Shown here: one piece after another, positions 29,198 through 39,833 of the stretch
Numbering within the stretch: the stretch's first letter is position 1
Layout: each line of letters begins with the position of its first letter
From: Paraburkholderia sp. IMGN_8
GTDB taxonomy: Bacteria > Pseudomonadota > Gammaproteobacteria > Burkholderiales > Burkholderiaceae
Direction of reading: 5' to 3'
DNA: 64,000 bases
Assembly: GCF_038050405.1 (NCBI RefSeq)
Contig: NZ_CP150900.1
Location: 744,001-808,000 of the forward strand
The notes under the pieces: model-generated
Databases searched by the model: none
The model's input: only the letters and a program-made list of their open reading frames with translations
What the model was told of the DNA's origin: nothing
Translations under genes and position numbers: made by a program

Positions 29198-30424
29198 TCA
29201 GCTACGCTGACGACGTGCGTTTTCTGCAATCCGCATGCGCAGCGCGTTCAGTTTGATGAACCCGCCAGCGTCGGCTTGATTGTATGCGCCGCCGTCGTCG
29301 TCGAACGTGGCGATGGTCTTGTCGAACAGCGTTTCCTTCGAATCGCGCGCGACAACCGACACGCTGCCCTTGTACAGCTTCACACGCACCCAGCCGTTGA
29401 CCTTCTCCTGGGTATGGTCGATCAGCACCTGGATTGCGCGACGCTCCGGGCTCCACCAGTAACCGTTGTAAATCAACGCAGCGTAGCGCGCCATCAGGTC
29501 GTCCTTCAGGTGGGCCACTTCACGGTCGAGCGTGATCGACTCGATGCCGCGGTGCGCCTTCAGCATGATCGTGCCGCCCGGCGTTTCATAGCAGCCGCGC
29601 GACTTCATGCCGACGTAACGGTTTTCCACCAGATCCAGACGGCCGATGCCGTGCTTGCCGCCCAAGCGGTTCAGTTCGGTCAGCATTTCAGCCGCCGACA
29701 GACGCTTGCCGTTGATCGCAACCGGATCGCCGTGTTCGTATTCGATGTCGAGGTATTCGGCCTGGTCGGGCGCCTGTTCCGGCGACACCGTCCAACGCCA
29801 CATATCGGCTTCGGCTTCTGCCTTCGGATCTTCCAGGTGACGGCCTTCGAACGAGATGTGCAGCAGGTTCGCGTCCATCGAATACGGCGCGCCACCTTGC
29901 TTGTGCTTCATTTCGATCGGAATGCCGGCCTTTTCGGCGTACGCGAGCAGCTTTTCGCGCGACAGCAGGTCCCATTCGCGCCACGGTGCGATCACCTTGA
30001 TGCCGGGTTCCAGCGCGTAGTAGCCGAGTTCGAAGCGAACCTGGTCGTTACCCTTGCCGGTCGCGCCGTGCGACACCGCTTGCGCACCCGTGGCGCGCGC
30101 GATCTCGATCTGGCGTTTGGCGATCAGCGGACGCGCGATCGACGTGCCCAGCAGGTACTCGCCTTCATAGATCGTGTTGGCGCGGAACATCGGGAACACG
30201 AAGTCACGCACGAATTCTTCGCGCAGGTCTTCAATGAAGATGTTTTCCTGCTTGATGCCGAGTTGCAGGGCTTTCTTGCGCGCCGGTTCCAGCTCTTCGC
30301 CCTGGCCGATGTCGGCCGTAAACGTGACGACTTCGGCGTCGTAGTTGTCCTGCAACCACTTCAGGATGACGGAGGTGTCGAGGCCGCCCGAATAGGCGAG
30401 CACGACTTTCTTGATATCGCTCAT
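29198..30424 (-). CDS. argG: Argininosuccinate synthase
   Basis: Condenses citrulline and aspartate using ATP; 408 aa. [16 protein letters not shown] is the ATP pyrophosphatase loop; [17 protein letters not shown] and [15 protein letters not shown] are diagnostic. Start ATG 30424 gives the usual [15 protein letters not shown]-terminus. It is 124 bp downstream of argF on the same strand. The sequence of its last 16 bases (CTCAGCTACGCTGACG on the plus strand, 29197-29212) is repeated at 29105-29120. Confidence 0.96.
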   Translation of the reverse strand: MSDIKKVVLAYSGGLDTSVILKWLQDNYDAEVVTFTADIGQGEELEPARKKALQLGIKQENIFIEDLREEFVRDFVFPMFRANTIYEGEYLLGTSIARPLIAKRQIEIARATGAQAVSHGATGKGNDQVRFELGYYALEPGIKVIAPWREWDLLSREKLLAYAEKAGIPIEMKHKQGGAPYSMDANLLHISFEGRHLEDPKAEAEADMWRWTVSPEQAPDQAEYLDIEYEHGDPVAINGKRLSAAEMLTELNRLGGKHGIGRLDLVENRYVGMKSRGCYETPGGTIMLKAHRGIESITLDREVAHLKDDLMARYAALIYNGYWWSPERRAIQVLIDHTQEKVNGWVRVKLYKGSVSVVARDSKETLFDKTIATFDDDGGAYNQADAGGFIKLNALRMRIAENARRQRS

Positions 30425-30548
30425 GGTGAACTCGTAGCTGGAGAAAGCGGGAAAACAGGGCACACCGGGCGTTCCGGAGCGCGGAAAATCACTATTTTGA
30501 CACTAAACCGTCGGGTGCCCGCGTTTTTGGGACGGTGCGATGGCCGGC

Positions 30549-31478
30549 TTAGTGATTCAGCTTGCCGAGCAGCAGATATTCCATCAACGCCTTTTGCACG
30601 TGCAGACGGTTTTCCGCCTCGTCCCACACGACGCTTTGCGGACCGTCGATGACTTCCGCGCTGACTTCCTCGCCGCGGTGGGCAGGCAGGCAGTGCATGA
30701 AGAGCGCATCCGGATTCGCGCGCGCCATCATTTCGGCATCGACGCAAAAGTCCGCGAACGCTTTCTTGCGTGCTTCGTTTTCGGCTTCGAAGCCCATGCT
30801 GGTCCACACGTCTGTGGTGACCAGATCGGCGCCCGCACAGGCTTCGTTCGGATCGTCGAATTCCTGATAGAAGGGCGCGCTCCCGGCGGCGACCAGCGCG
30901 TGGTCGAGCTTGTAGCCCGGCGGTGTGGACAGGCGCAGCTTGAAGCCGAGAATCTGCGCGGCTTCAATCCACGTGTACAGCATGTTGTTGGCGTCGCCGA
31001 CCCATGCGACCGTCTTGTCGCGAATCGGCCCGCGATGCTCGAAGTACGTGAAAATGTCCGCCAGCACCTGGCACGGGTGATATTCGTTGGTCAGCCCGTT
31101 GATCACAGGCACGCGTGAATTCTCGGCGAAGCGCTGGAGGATGTCCTGGCCGAACGTGCGGATCATGATGATGTCGACCATGCGCGAGATCACTTGCGCT
31201 GCGTCTTCGATCGGTTCGCCGCGGCCGAGTTGCGTGTCGCGCGTGCTCATGAACACGGCGTGGCCGCCCAGCTGGAAGATGCCGGCTTCGAACGACAGGC
31301 GCGTGCGCGTCGAGTTTTTCTCGAAGATCATCGCAAGCGTGCGGTCGTGCAGCGGATGGTAAGTCTCGTAGTTCTTGAATTTGCGTTTCAGAATGCGCGC
31401 GCGTTCCAGCACGTACTCGTAGTCTTCCAGCGAGAAATCCTTGAACTGCAGGTAGTGGCGAATTTTCTTGGCGGTCAT
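30549..31478 (-). CDS. argF: Ornithine carbamoyltransferase
   Basis: 309 aa; forms citrulline from ornithine and carbamoyl phosphate. The carbamoyl-phosphate loop FEKNSTRTRLSFE, the HPCQVLAD block, WVGDANNM and the catalytic FMHCLPAHRGEEV are all present. It precedes argG, so the two consecutive arginine steps are co-oriented. Confidence 0.96.
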   Translation of the reverse strand: MTAKKIRHYLQFKDFSLEDYEYVLERARILKRKFKNYETYHPLHDRTLAMIFEKNSTRTRLSFEAGIFQLGGHAVFMSTRDTQLGRGEPIEDAAQVISRMVDIIMIRTFGQDILQRFAENSRVPVINGLTNEYHPCQVLADIFTYFEHRGPIRDKTVAWVGDANNMLYTWIEAAQILGFKLRLSTPPGYKLDHALVAAGSAPFYQEFDDPNEACAGADLVTTDVWTSMGFEAENEARKKAFADFCVDAEMMARANPDALFMHCLPAHRGEEVSAEVIDGPQSVVWDEAENRLHVQKALMEYLLLGKLNH

Positions 31479-31922
31479 GAAACAAATACGGCGGTCTCAC
31501 CCGGCAGAATTGCCGGACGGCGCCGCCGTCGTTTGTGGTAACTCAAAGCAGCATAAAGGATTTTGCTTCGTTTGACGAGTCGGCCAAAAGGCCGGGTAAG
31601 CCCGCTGAAAGGCTCGCGCAACCTTCAGATGGAGCTTGTGTGCGCTGCGGAAAAAGGTCCTCTGCGCTATAATCCACCGGTTATCCCTAAGCCCAGCAGG
31701 CCGGTATTGAGCTTGCGGGACACGGCTCGCGCGGTTCGGAAAGTTTCCTCGTGGTGCGCCGTCATGATGAGCGTCGAGGCGGGTCAACCGGCCTTCGCCG
31801 TTTTTGGTGGCGCATCGCCAAAGCGGCCTATACGACGGTGGCGACGTGTTCACGCATCCCAAAAGCCGCTTTTCAGTCAGCTTTGCCGTCATCCCGCTGG
31901 GCAGTCACACAGGTATTCCTAC
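31479..31922. other. 444-bp region between argF and the DUF3579 gene
   Basis: A TATAAT box lies at 31668-31673 on the plus strand but no good -35 is placed before it. If used, it would give the downstream gene a leader of about 245 nt. Several short open frames exist here, none with recognisable protein features. A GGCAGAATTGCC inverted repeat occurs at about 31502-31513, just upstream of argF. Confidence 0.4.
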
Positions 31923-32267
31923 ATGGCCGAAGCAGCTCCAACCGAATATTTCATTCAGGGCATCACGTCGACCGGAAAAAAGTTTCGACCGAGCGACTGG
32001 TCGGAGCGGCTCGCAGGCGTGATGTCATGCTTCGGTCCCGGCCCGGGCGGCAAGGGGCCGAACGCCTACCTGCAATACTCGCTGTACGTCCGGCCCACCA
32101 TGCTCGGCGACCTCAAATGCGTGATTCTCGATTCGCGCTTGCGCGACATCGAACCGATGGCCTTCGATTTCGTCCTGAACTTCGCGAAAGACAATGATCT
32201 CGTCGTGACCGAGGCGTGTGAGTTGCCACCTGAGCACGGCACGCAACAACCCAGGAACACGCGTTAA
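31923..32267 (+). CDS. DUF3579 domain protein
   Basis: Small soluble protein of 114 aa found mostly in betaproteobacteria (EYFIQGITSTGKKFRPSDWSERL, then YSLYVRPTMLGDLKCVILD). The function is unknown. I chose ATG 31923 because the upstream open frame to 31563 looks random. A strong terminator follows 24 bp after the stop, so it is probably a single-gene unit. Confidence 0.75.
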   Translation: MAEAAPTEYFIQGITSTGKKFRPSDWSERLAGVMSCFGPGPGGKGPNAYLQYSLYVRPTMLGDLKCVILDSRLRDIEPMAFDFVLNFAKDNDLVVTEACELPPEHGTQQPRNTR

Positions 32268-32290
32268 GGCTTACGCGGGATCAGCAAAAC

Positions 32291-32317
32291 AAAAACCCGC
32301 CGGCAGCGGGTTTTTTT
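32291..32317 (+). terminator. Rho-independent terminator after the DUF3579 gene
   Basis: Stem AAAAACCCGC / GCGGGTTTTT with loop CGGCA, followed by a T-run. Confidence 0.92.
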
Positions 32318-32432
32318 ATGCCTGAAGGAAGCGCTGGCTTTAATAAGCAACCAGTTGACTCGCGAACATGCGCAGCAGCCAGCTAACTCGCAAGCGGACC
32401 CGGATGAGTATCCGGATCAACAATCCCCAAGC

Positions 32433-32457
32433 AAAAAAGCCCGCCGAAGCGGGCTTT
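32433..32457 (-). terminator. Rho-independent terminator after rpsT
   Basis: Stem AAAGCCCGC / GCGGGCTTT with loop CGAA. On the minus strand it ends in T6. A second similar but weaker hairpin (AGCCCACCGAAGCGGGCT, about 32479-32496) lies between it and the rpsT stop, so the gene has tandem hairpins. Confidence 0.88.
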
Positions 32458-32507
32458 CATGACGCAGCGGAAACAGGAGGTAGCCCACCGAAGCGGGCTG
32501 ACCGAAT

Positions 32508-32786
32508 TTACTGCGCTGCGGACGCTTGCAGACCCTTAAGGGCTGCAGCGAGGCGGCTCTTATGGCGAGCTGCCTTGTTCTTGTGCACGATTTTCTTGTC
32601 GGCGATGATGTCGATGGTCTTCGACGACGCCTGGAAGATTTCAGCGGCCTTAGCCTTGTCGCCGGCGTCGATCGCCTTGCGAACAGCCTTGATAGCCGTG
32701 CGGAACTTCGAGCGCAGTGCCGAGTTGTGCGAGTTTGCCTTGGCGGCCTGGCGGGCGCGCTTGCGTGCTTGTGCGGAGTTAGCCAT
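32508..32786 (-). CDS. rpsT: 30S ribosomal protein S20
   Basis: 92-aa basic protein ([34 protein letters not shown]), full length. S20 binds 16S rRNA early in small-subunit assembly. The predicted promoter at 33028-33057 implies a leader of roughly 230 nt, longer than needed for translation. In E. coli S20 represses its own translation. murJ is divergent. Confidence 0.97.
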   Translation of the reverse strand: MANSAQARKRARQAAKANSHNSALRSKFRTAIKAVRKAIDAGDKAKAAEIFQASSKTIDIIADKKIVHKNKAARHKSRLAAALKGLQASAAQ

Positions 32787-33027
32787 GACGGTTCCTTATC
32801 CTGTTCCTGTTTCCAGTACCTGACCTTCAAGTGGTGAGGTGCTGCTTTTAATCCGAACCCCTGGAAGCGATTGCCCAGGAGCGCAAAAGTGTCGAAATAA
32901 TCGACGAATCAGCCGATCGAACTACGCGAAGGCGGGCTCGTGTTCCGGTGTGTTTGGAGGCTGGCTGGCGCTTGAATACTGCGTGCCTGAACCCCATCCG
33001 AAAATTGAGCGAGCTTCGAAACCGGCG

Positions 33028-33057
33028 ATTATAGCAACAAAATCAGGCACGTGGCAA
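33028..33057 (-). promoter_or_regulatory. Predicted sigma-70 promoter of rpsT
   Basis: On the minus strand, TTGCCA (33057-33052), an 18-bp spacer, then TATAAT (33033-33028). The predicted start is near 33020, about 234 nt before the rpsT ATG. The 33058-33299 part of the rpsT-murJ gap shows nothing else besides the murJ -10 at 33285-33290. Confidence 0.65.
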
Positions 33058-33299
33058 CGGGCAATGAGCAATCCAGATGCGCCGGCGCGGCGCACGAAGC
33101 CTTGCGTTCCGTAAGCCGCCACGCGCCGCGCGCTTGCCGGAGGCCCGCGATAGGCCAGCAACAGGCATGCGGACCAGCAAGCCAATCAACAAAAAACCGT
33201 CTCGGTCGGCCACATGATCGAACGTCTGCGGCTTAAATCGGTCCGATTCGCTTCCCGGCTCGTCGTCCGCACGTGCGGCACCCGTATAATAAGCGCCCC

Positions 33300-34850
33300 A
33301 TGAATCTATTCCGAGCCCTGCTGACGGTCAGCGGCTTCACGCTGCTGTCGCGCGTGACCGGACTGGCCCGCGAAACGCTGATCGCTCGTGCGTTCGGTGC
33401 CAGTCAATTCACTGACGCGTTCTACGTCGCCTTCCGTATTCCAAACCTGCTGCGCCGCATTTCCGCCGAAGGCGCGTTCTCGCAGGCCTTCGTGCCGATT
33501 CTCGCCGAGTTCAAGAACCAGCAGGGACACGACGCTACCAAGGCGCTCGTCGACGCCACCTCGACCGTGCTCGCCTGGGCGCTGGCGATCCTGTCGGTGA
33601 TCGGTGTGGTGGGGGCGTCGGGCGTGGTGTTCGTCGTCGCGTCCGGTCTGGCGCATGAGGGTCAGGCGTACGCGCTTGCCGTCACGATGACGCGCATCAT
33701 GTTCCCGTACATCATCTTCATCTCGCTGACGTCGCTGGCGTCGAGCGTGTTGAACACGTACAAGAACTTTTCGCTGCCGGCTTTCGCGCCGGTGCTGCTG
33801 AACGTCGCGTTCATCGTTGCGGCGGTGTTCGTCGCGCCGTATCTGCAAACGCCGGTCTACGCGCTTGCGTGGGCGGTGATCGCGGGCGGTGTGCTGCAGT
33901 TCGCCGTGCAGTTGCCGGGTCTGAAAAAGATCGACATGCTGCCGCGCATCGGTCTCGATCCGCTGCGGGCGCTCGCGCATCGCGGCGTGAAGCGCGTGCT
34001 CTCGAAGATGGTGCCGGCGATGTTCGCCGTGTCGGTCGCGCAGATCAGCCTGATTATCAACACCAATATTGCGTCGCGGATCGGTCCGGGCGCGGTCTCG
34101 TGGATCAACTACGCTGACCGCCTGATGGAGTTTCCGACCGCGCTGCTGGGTGTCGCACTCGGCACGATTTTGCTGCCGAGCCTGTCGAAAGCGCACGTCG
34201 ATGCCGATCCGCACGAATATTCGTCGCTGCTCGACTGGGGCCTGCGCATCACCTTCCTGCTGGCCGCGCCGAGTGCGATCGCGCTGTTTTTCTTCGCCGA
34301 ACCGCTCACCGCGACGCTGTTTCACTACGGCAAGTTCGACGGCCACGCGGTGGTGATGGTCGGCCGCGCGTTGGCGGCATACGGCATCGGGCTGATCGGC
34401 CTGATTCTCATCAAGATCCTCGCGCCCGGTTTTTACGCGAAGCAGGACATCAAGACGCCGGTGAAGATCGGTATCGGCGTGCTGATCGTCACGCAGTTGA
34501 GCAACTACCTGTTCGTGCCGATTTTCGCGCATGCAGGCTTGACGCTGAGCGTCGGGTTGGGCGCGTGCGTCAACGCGCTGTTGCTGTTCCTTGGTTTGCG
34601 CAAGCGCGGCATTTATATGCCGTCGAAGGGCTGGCTGAAGTTCTTCGTGCAATTGCTCGGCGCGTGCCTCGTGCTCGCCGGCACGATGCATTGGCTGGCG
34701 ATCAGCTTCGACTGGGTCGGCATGCATAGCCGGCCGGTCGACCGCATCGTCTTGCTGGGCGCGTGCCTCGTGCTGTTTGCCGCGCTATATTTCGGTATGC
34801 TTTGGCTGATGGGCTTCAAGTACGCGTATTTCAAAAGGCGAGTGAAGTGA
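33300..34850 (+). CDS. murJ: Lipid II flippase MurJ
   Basis: 516-aa MOP-superfamily membrane protein with about 14 helices that moves lipid II across the inner membrane. The start MNLFRALLTVSGFTLLSRVT, RETLIARAFGAS and DAFYVAFRIPNLLRRISAEG are typical MurJ; AEGAFSQAFVP holds conserved charged residues. TATAAT ends nine bases before the ATG and no Shine-Dalgarno is visible, suggesting a leaderless or near-leaderless mRNA. Its stop overlaps or abuts the next gene. Confidence 0.95.
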   Translation: MNLFRALLTVSGFTLLSRVTGLARETLIARAFGASQFTDAFYVAFRIPNLLRRISAEGAFSQAFVPILAEFKNQQGHDATKALVDATSTVLAWALAILSVIGVVGASGVVFVVASGLAHEGQAYALAVTMTRIMFPYIIFISLTSLASSVLNTYKNFSLPAFAPVLLNVAFIVAAVFVAPYLQTPVYALAWAVIAGGVLQFAVQLPGLKKIDMLPRIGLDPLRALAHRGVKRVLSKMVPAMFAVSVAQISLIINTNIASRIGPGAVSWINYADRLMEFPTALLGVALGTILLPSLSKAHVDADPHEYSSLLDWGLRITFLLAAPSAIALFFFAEPLTATLFHYGKFDGHAVVMVGRALAAYGIGLIGLILIKILAPGFYAKQDIKTPVKIGIGVLIVTQLSNYLFVPIFAHAGLTLSVGLGACVNALLLFLGLRKRGIYMPSKGWLKFFVQLLGACLVLAGTMHWLAISFDWVGMHSRPVDRIVLLGACLVLFAALYFGMLWLMGFKYAYFKRRVK

Positions 34851-34855
34851 TCACG

Positions 34856-35698
34856 ATGATGCGAGTTCTCGACTATTTCAGCACGCTCGTCGCCGAGGAC
34901 GATAGCCTGCCGCTGACCGAGGCGGCGCTTTCGCTCGCGCAAGATGCTTATCCCGACCTCGATCTGCAAGGCACCTTGGCCGAGATCGACGAGCTGGTGG
35001 TGCGTCTTCGGCGCCGTATGCCGGACGACGCCGATATCAGGCAAAAGGTCGGCATCCTTAACCGGTTTTTCTTCCGCGAGCTGGGTTTCGCCAGCAACCT
35101 CAACGATTATTACGATCCCGACAACAGCCACCTGAACGCGGTGCTGAAACGTCGCCGCGGCATTCCGATTTCGCTGGCGGTGCTATATCTGGAGATGGCC
35201 GAGCAGATCGGCATCCCGGTGCGCGGCGTGTCGTTTCCCGGCCACTTTCTGCTGCGCGTGACCACACCCGATGGCGACGTGATGCTCGATCCGACCAGCG
35301 GCCATTCGCTCTCCGAATCGGAGATGGTGGAAATGCTGGAGCCGTATGTGGCGTCGGCGGGCGAGTCGGTGGGCAGGGCGTTGCGCATGCTGCTGCAACC
35401 GGCAACGCGTCGCGAGATCATTGCCCGCATGCTGCGCAATCTGAAATCCACTTATCTTCAGACGGAACGTTGGCAGCGCCTACTGGCGGTGCAGCAGCGT
35501 CTCGTGATCCTGTTGCCGGAAAGTATCGAAGAAGTGCGCGACCGTGGCTTCGCCTATGCGCGGCTCGATTATCTGCGCCCGGCACTCGAGGATCTCGAGC
35601 GATATCTCGGCGACCGGCCGGATGCCGAAGACGCGACTGTGGTGGAGTCGCAGTTGCACGAGTTGCGTCAACGCACCCAGCACAACGATCGCGACTGA
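34856..35698 (+). CDS. SirB1-family (transglutaminase-like, TPR) protein
   Basis: About 280 aa. FFRELGFASNLNDYYDPDNS, LNAVLKRRRGIPISLAVLYL, GVSFPGHFLLRV and MLDPTSGHSL are SirB1 (PF13369) segments; a C-terminal TPR-like part follows from about residue 205. Members are broadly conserved without a firm function. ATG 34856 is used; GTG 34847 in a GTGA overlap with the murJ stop is an equally good, translationally coupled start. Confidence 0.82.
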   Translation: MMRVLDYFSTLVAEDDSLPLTEAALSLAQDAYPDLDLQGTLAEIDELVVRLRRRMPDDADIRQKVGILNRFFFRELGFASNLNDYYDPDNSHLNAVLKRRRGIPISLAVLYLEMAEQIGIPVRGVSFPGHFLLRVTTPDGDVMLDPTSGHSLSESEMVEMLEPYVASAGESVGRALRMLLQPATRREIIARMLRNLKSTYLQTERWQRLLAVQQRLVILLPESIEEVRDRGFAYARLDYLRPALEDLERYLGDRPDAEDATVVESQLHELRQRTQHNDRD

Positions 35699-35718
35699 AA
35701 AGCGTTGCCGAACGAAAC

Positions 35719-35755
35719 AAAAACGCCTGCACATGAACCATGCGCAGGCGTTTTT
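35719..35755. terminator. Bidirectional Rho-independent terminator
   Basis: Stem AAAAACGCCTGC / GCAGGCGTTTTT around a 13-base loop containing CAT/ATG pairing, between the convergent SirB1-type gene and the SDR gene. Confidence 0.92.
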
Positions 35756-35796
35756 CATTGGCGCAGCCGCGTAAAAGCGGCGCGCCGCATGCATCG

Positions 35797-36555
35797 TTAC
35801 TTGGGCTGCATGCGGATCGCGCCGTCCAGACGAATCACTTCGCCGTTGAGCATCGGATTGTCGAAAATCTGCTTGGCCAGCATCGCATATTCCGCCGGTT
35901 TGCCCAGGCGCGGCGGGAACGGCACCATTGCGCCGAGCGCGTCCTGCACTTCCTGCGGCATGCCGAGCAGCATCGGCGTTTCGAAGATGCCCGGTGCAAT
36001 TGTCATCACGCGGATCGCATTGCGCGACAGGTCGCGCGCGATCGGCAGCGTCATGCCGACCACGCCGGCTTTCGACGCCGCGTAAGCCGCCTGGCCGATC
36101 TGGCCGTCATACGCGGCCACCGACGCCGTGTTGATGATCACGCCACGCTCGCCATTCGCGTTCGGTTCGTTCTTCGACATTGCCGCGGCGGCGAGCCGGA
36201 TCATGTTGAAGGTGCCGATCAGGTTGATTGAGATGGTGCGCGCGAACGAATCGAGCGGATGCGGACCATCCTTGCCGACCGTCTTGATGGCCGGCGCGAC
36301 ACCCGCGCAGTTGACGAGGCCGCGCAGCGTGCCGAGTTTCGTGGCAGCTTCGACCGCTTGCGTTGCGTCTTCTTCGCGGCTCACGTCGCATTTGACGAAC
36401 ACGCCGCCGAGCTCTTTCGCGAGCGCTTCACCTGCATCCTGGTTCAGATCGGCTAGCACCACCTTGCCGCCGTTTTCGACGAACAGGCTCGCGGTAGCGG
36501 CGCCGAGGCCGGACGCACCGCCGGTGATCAGGAATACGTTGTCACGAATCTCCAT
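35797..36555 (-). CDS. SDR, 3-hydroxyacyl-CoA dehydrogenase type 2-like
   Basis: 252-aa short-chain dehydrogenase: [15 protein letters not shown] cofactor loop, VNCAGVAP, catalytic Ser in [19 protein letters not shown]. The block [20 protein letters not shown] and the [10 protein letters not shown] loop match human HSD17B10/FadB2-type 3-hydroxyacyl-CoA dehydrogenases, so a role in fatty-acid or branched-chain degradation is likely. AGGAG precedes the ATG. The substrate is not shown by the sequence. Confidence 0.87.
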   Translation of the reverse strand: MEIRDNVFLITGGASGLGAATASLFVENGGKVVLADLNQDAGEALAKELGGVFVKCDVSREEDATQAVEAATKLGTLRGLVNCAGVAPAIKTVGKDGPHPLDSFARTISINLIGTFNMIRLAAAAMSKNEPNANGERGVIINTASVAAYDGQIGQAAYAASKAGVVGMTLPIARDLSRNAIRVMTIAPGIFETPMLLGMPQEVQDALGAMVPFPPRLGKPAEYAMLAKQIFDNPMLNGEVIRLDGAIRMQPK

Positions 36556-36760
36556 GTCTTCTCCTTTGCTTCAGTTCGGTAATGTCGAGATCGAATATTT
36601 TTTCGATAAACGATTGTAACGGCTATGTTGCAGCGCGGAAAGCGGAGCGGCGGCGGGCGTATCGGCTTGGCGTTTCCCATCCGTGAACAACCGCTACGGA
36701 TGGCTAAATAATGCTGAGCGTGGCGTGCGGCTGTGAGCGCAAGGCGCGCGGCCGGCAATA

Positions 36761-36791
36761 AAAAAACCCGCCGGAATGGGCGGGTTTTTTT
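36761..36791 (-). terminator. Rho-independent terminator after adk
   Basis: Stem AAAAAACCCGCC / GGCGGGTTTTTT with a six-base loop; T-tract on the minus strand after adk, and equally good in reverse. Confidence 0.92.
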
Positions 36792-36813
36792 AACAGCTCA
36801 CGCAAAGGCGAAT

Positions 36814-37494
<681 letters not shown>

Positions 37495-37694
37495 CTATGT
37501 GAATTCTTTGGCGGCGCTGTAGCCATCCCATGAGTCGTCCGGGGACCCGCATCGGCTGCCGTGGTGCGCCTCGCGCTGCGCGTCGAGAAAGACGGCGCTG
37601 CAAGACGACGACGGCGCGACTGGGTGCAAACCCTGACTCTCGCTTTGAACGGGAGGCGCGCAGAACCGTCTGATTATGCCATGGGTTTTTCTGC

Positions 37695-38489
37695 TCAAGC
37701 CCCGAATAAAGCCTGCACGCGCGCCAGATCGGCGGGTGTGTCGACGCCGGGCAGCGGCGCGTCCTGGGTGACGAGCACCGCGATGCGCTCGCCATGCCAC
37801 ATCGCGCGCAGTTGTTCGAGCGCTTCGGCCTGCTCGATCGGCGAGATCGCGAGACTCGGGTAAGTGCGCAGGAATTGGGCGCGATATGCGTACAGGCCGA
37901 TATGCCGGTGGACGGCCGCGGATGCAGGCGGTGCGGGCATCGTGGCCACATTGGGCCAATACGGCTGATACGCGTCGCGTGCCCACGGAATCGGCGCGCG
38001 CGAGAAGTACAGCGCGACGCCGCGCGCATCGAGCACGACCTTGACGACGTTCGGATTGAAGATTTCGGCGGGGTCCGTGATCGGATGCGCCGCGGTGGCA
38101 ATAGCACAGCCGCTACTGGTCGCGAGGTGCGACGCAACGCCGCATACCAGCGCGGGGTCGATCAGCGGTTCGTCGCCCTGCACGTTCACGACGATCGTGT
38201 CGTCGCTCCAGCCGAACTGCGCTGCCACTTCCGCGAGACGGTCGGTGCCCGACGGATGATCGGCGCGCGTCAAGACGGCTTCGAAGCCGTGCTCGCGGGC
38301 CACGTCGAGCACCGCTTGCGCGTCGGAGGCGATCAGCACCTGTTGCGCGCCCGATTCGCGCGCGCGCTCGGCGACCCGCACCACCATCGGTTTGCCGCCG
38401 ATGTCGGCGAGCGGCTTGTTGGGCAGACGCGTCGAGGCGAGCCGGGCGGGCACGACGGCGATGAACGGGGAAGTGGTGGCGTTGGTCAT
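37695..38489 (-). CDS. kdsB: 3-deoxy-manno-octulosonate cytidylyltransferase
   Basis: 264 aa; activates KDO as CMP-KDO for LPS core synthesis. [38 protein letters not shown] and [12 protein letters not shown] are diagnostic. It belongs to the lpxK-ycaR-kdsB-adk run, so lipid A, KDO and nucleotide enzymes are co-oriented. Confidence 0.96.
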   Translation of the reverse strand: MTNATTSPFIAVVPARLASTRLPNKPLADIGGKPMVVRVAERARESGAQQVLIASDAQAVLDVAREHGFEAVLTRADHPSGTDRLAEVAAQFGWSDDTIVVNVQGDEPLIDPALVCGVASHLATSSGCAIATAAHPITDPAEIFNPNVVKVVLDARGVALYFSRAPIPWARDAYQPYWPNVATMPAPPASAAVHRHIGLYAYRAQFLRTYPSLAISPIEQAEALEQLRAMWHGERIAVLVTQDAPLPGVDTPADLARVQALFGA

Positions 38490-38632
38490 CGGAAAGATGA
38501 GCGGCGATGAAACCGGAAGAGAGCGCCCGCGATTGCACCGCGAGCGCTAACAGGAAAGAACGCAAATGCAGATTGCAAATGCGGACCGGAAGCGCGGGGT
38601 TGTCGGAATGCAGCGACTCCGCGTGGGCAAAC

Positions 38633-38836
38633 TCAGGCGACGGAGCCCGGATTCAGGTCGACGGGCGTGCCTTCAACGGTTTGCCGCGCTTCGTCCACGA
38701 GCATCACGGGAATACCGTCGCGGATCGGATAGGCGAGCTTGTCGGCGTTGCAGATCAGTTCCTGCGCCGCACGGTCGTAGCTGAGCGGACCCTTGCAGAT
38801 TGGGCAGACGAGAATTTCAAGCAGGCGAGCGTCCAC
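38633..38836 (-). CDS. Trm112/YcaR family protein
   Basis: 67 aa, similar over its length to E. coli YcaR (UPF0434): [39 protein letters not shown]. Only one CPxC pair plus a further Cys is present. I choose GTG at 38836 (GGAG seven bases upstream), giving the family N-terminus. It overlaps the 3' end of lpxK by 20 bp. Trm112-type proteins act as methyltransferase partners in eukaryotes; the bacterial role is unclear. Confidence 0.88.
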   Translation of the reverse strand: MDARLLEILVCPICKGPLSYDRAAQELICNADKLAYPIRDGIPVMLVDEARQTVEGTPVDLNPGSVA

Positions 38837-39833
38837 GGATTTTCTCCACAACTAATGCAATGAGGCGATGATCGAGCGCGGCTTCGACCGGGACAACCCA
38901 GATGCGCGCATCGTGCCAGGACCCTAATTTTACCGCATCCTTTTCCGTTATCAGGATGGCATCGGCGTCCACGTCTGTAAAAGGATTGCGCTCGAACGCG
39001 TAGTGGTCCGGCAATGCGCGGGTAGAGGGCGTGAGACCGGCGGCGCGCAGCGTCGCGAAAAAGCGCTCCGGCGCACCGATGCCGGCGGCCGCCAGCACGC
39101 GATCGCCGCTGAACTGCGCGAGAGGCCGGCGCAGAGCCGGATTGTCGAGGTGCCAGGCATCTGCGGGCGCGAGTTGCAGCGCGAAGGTGTTCGGCCACGC
39201 GGGCAGCGAGCGTGCATACGGATCGTTGATCAGCGTCGCATCGCGGCGGCGCGACAGCGGCTCGCGCAGCGGGCCGGCCGGCAGCAGAAAACCATTGCCG
39301 CCGAGCCGATGATCGAAGACCACCAGTTCGGCGTCGCGTGCGAGTCGGTAATGCTGCAAGCCGTCGTCGCTGACGATCACGTCGACCTCGCGATGCGCGG
39401 CGCACAGCGCCTGGGCGGCTGCGACGCGGTCCGGGCAGACCCACACCGGTGCGCCGGTGCGGCGTGCGATCAGCAATGGTTCGTCGCCGCCGACGCTCGC
39501 CGCCGACGCGGACGTGACCGGCGTCGGCGTCTTGACGCGCGCGCCGTAGCCACGTGACACCACGCCGGGCGTAAAGCCGGCCGCGCGCAACGCTTCCACC
39601 AGCGCGATCACGGTCGGCGTCTTGCCGGTGCCGCCCACGGTCACGTTGCCGACCACCACCACCGGCACGCCGACGCGCACCGATTTCAACCAGCCGAGCG
39701 AGAAGGCGGTGCGGCGTGCGGCGGCAATCGCGCCGAACGCGCACGCGAAGGGCGTCAACGCCCACGCGAGCGGGCCGCGCTGCTGCCATTCGCGTGTTAG
39801 GCGAGCTTCGAGACGGTTGTTCAGATCGCTCAT
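38817..39833 (-). CDS. lpxK: Tetraacyldisaccharide 4'-kinase
   Basis: 338-aa membrane-associated kinase that phosphorylates the lipid A precursor DS-1-P at the 4' position. [20 protein letters not shown] is the P-loop (20-residue block), [23 protein letters not shown] and [10 protein letters not shown] follow. ATG 39833 is the family-like start; the frame opens further upstream without similarity. In many relatives exbB/exbD precede lpxK, but no such genes lie in the 580 bp upstream. Confidence 0.95.
   Translation of the reverse strand: MSDLNNRLEARLTREWQQRGPLAWALTPFACAFGAIAAARRTAFSLGWLKSVRVGVPVVVVGNVTVGGTGKTPTVIALVEALRAAGFTPGVVSRGYGARVKTPTPVTSASAASVGGDEPLLIARRTGAPVWVCPDRVAAAQALCAAHREVDVIVSDDGLQHYRLARDAELVVFDHRLGGNGFLLPAGPLREPLSRRRDATLINDPYARSLPAWPNTFALQLAPADAWHLDNPALRRPLAQFSGDRVLAAAGIGAPERFFATLRAAGLTPSTRALPDHYAFERNPFTDVDADAILITEKDAVKLGSWHDARIWVVPVEAALDHRLIALVVEKIRGRSPA

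Noticed and set aside
33306..34727. 473-codon frame antisense to murJ
   Set aside because: Arg/Gln/Asp-rich shadow of a clearly real membrane protein gene.
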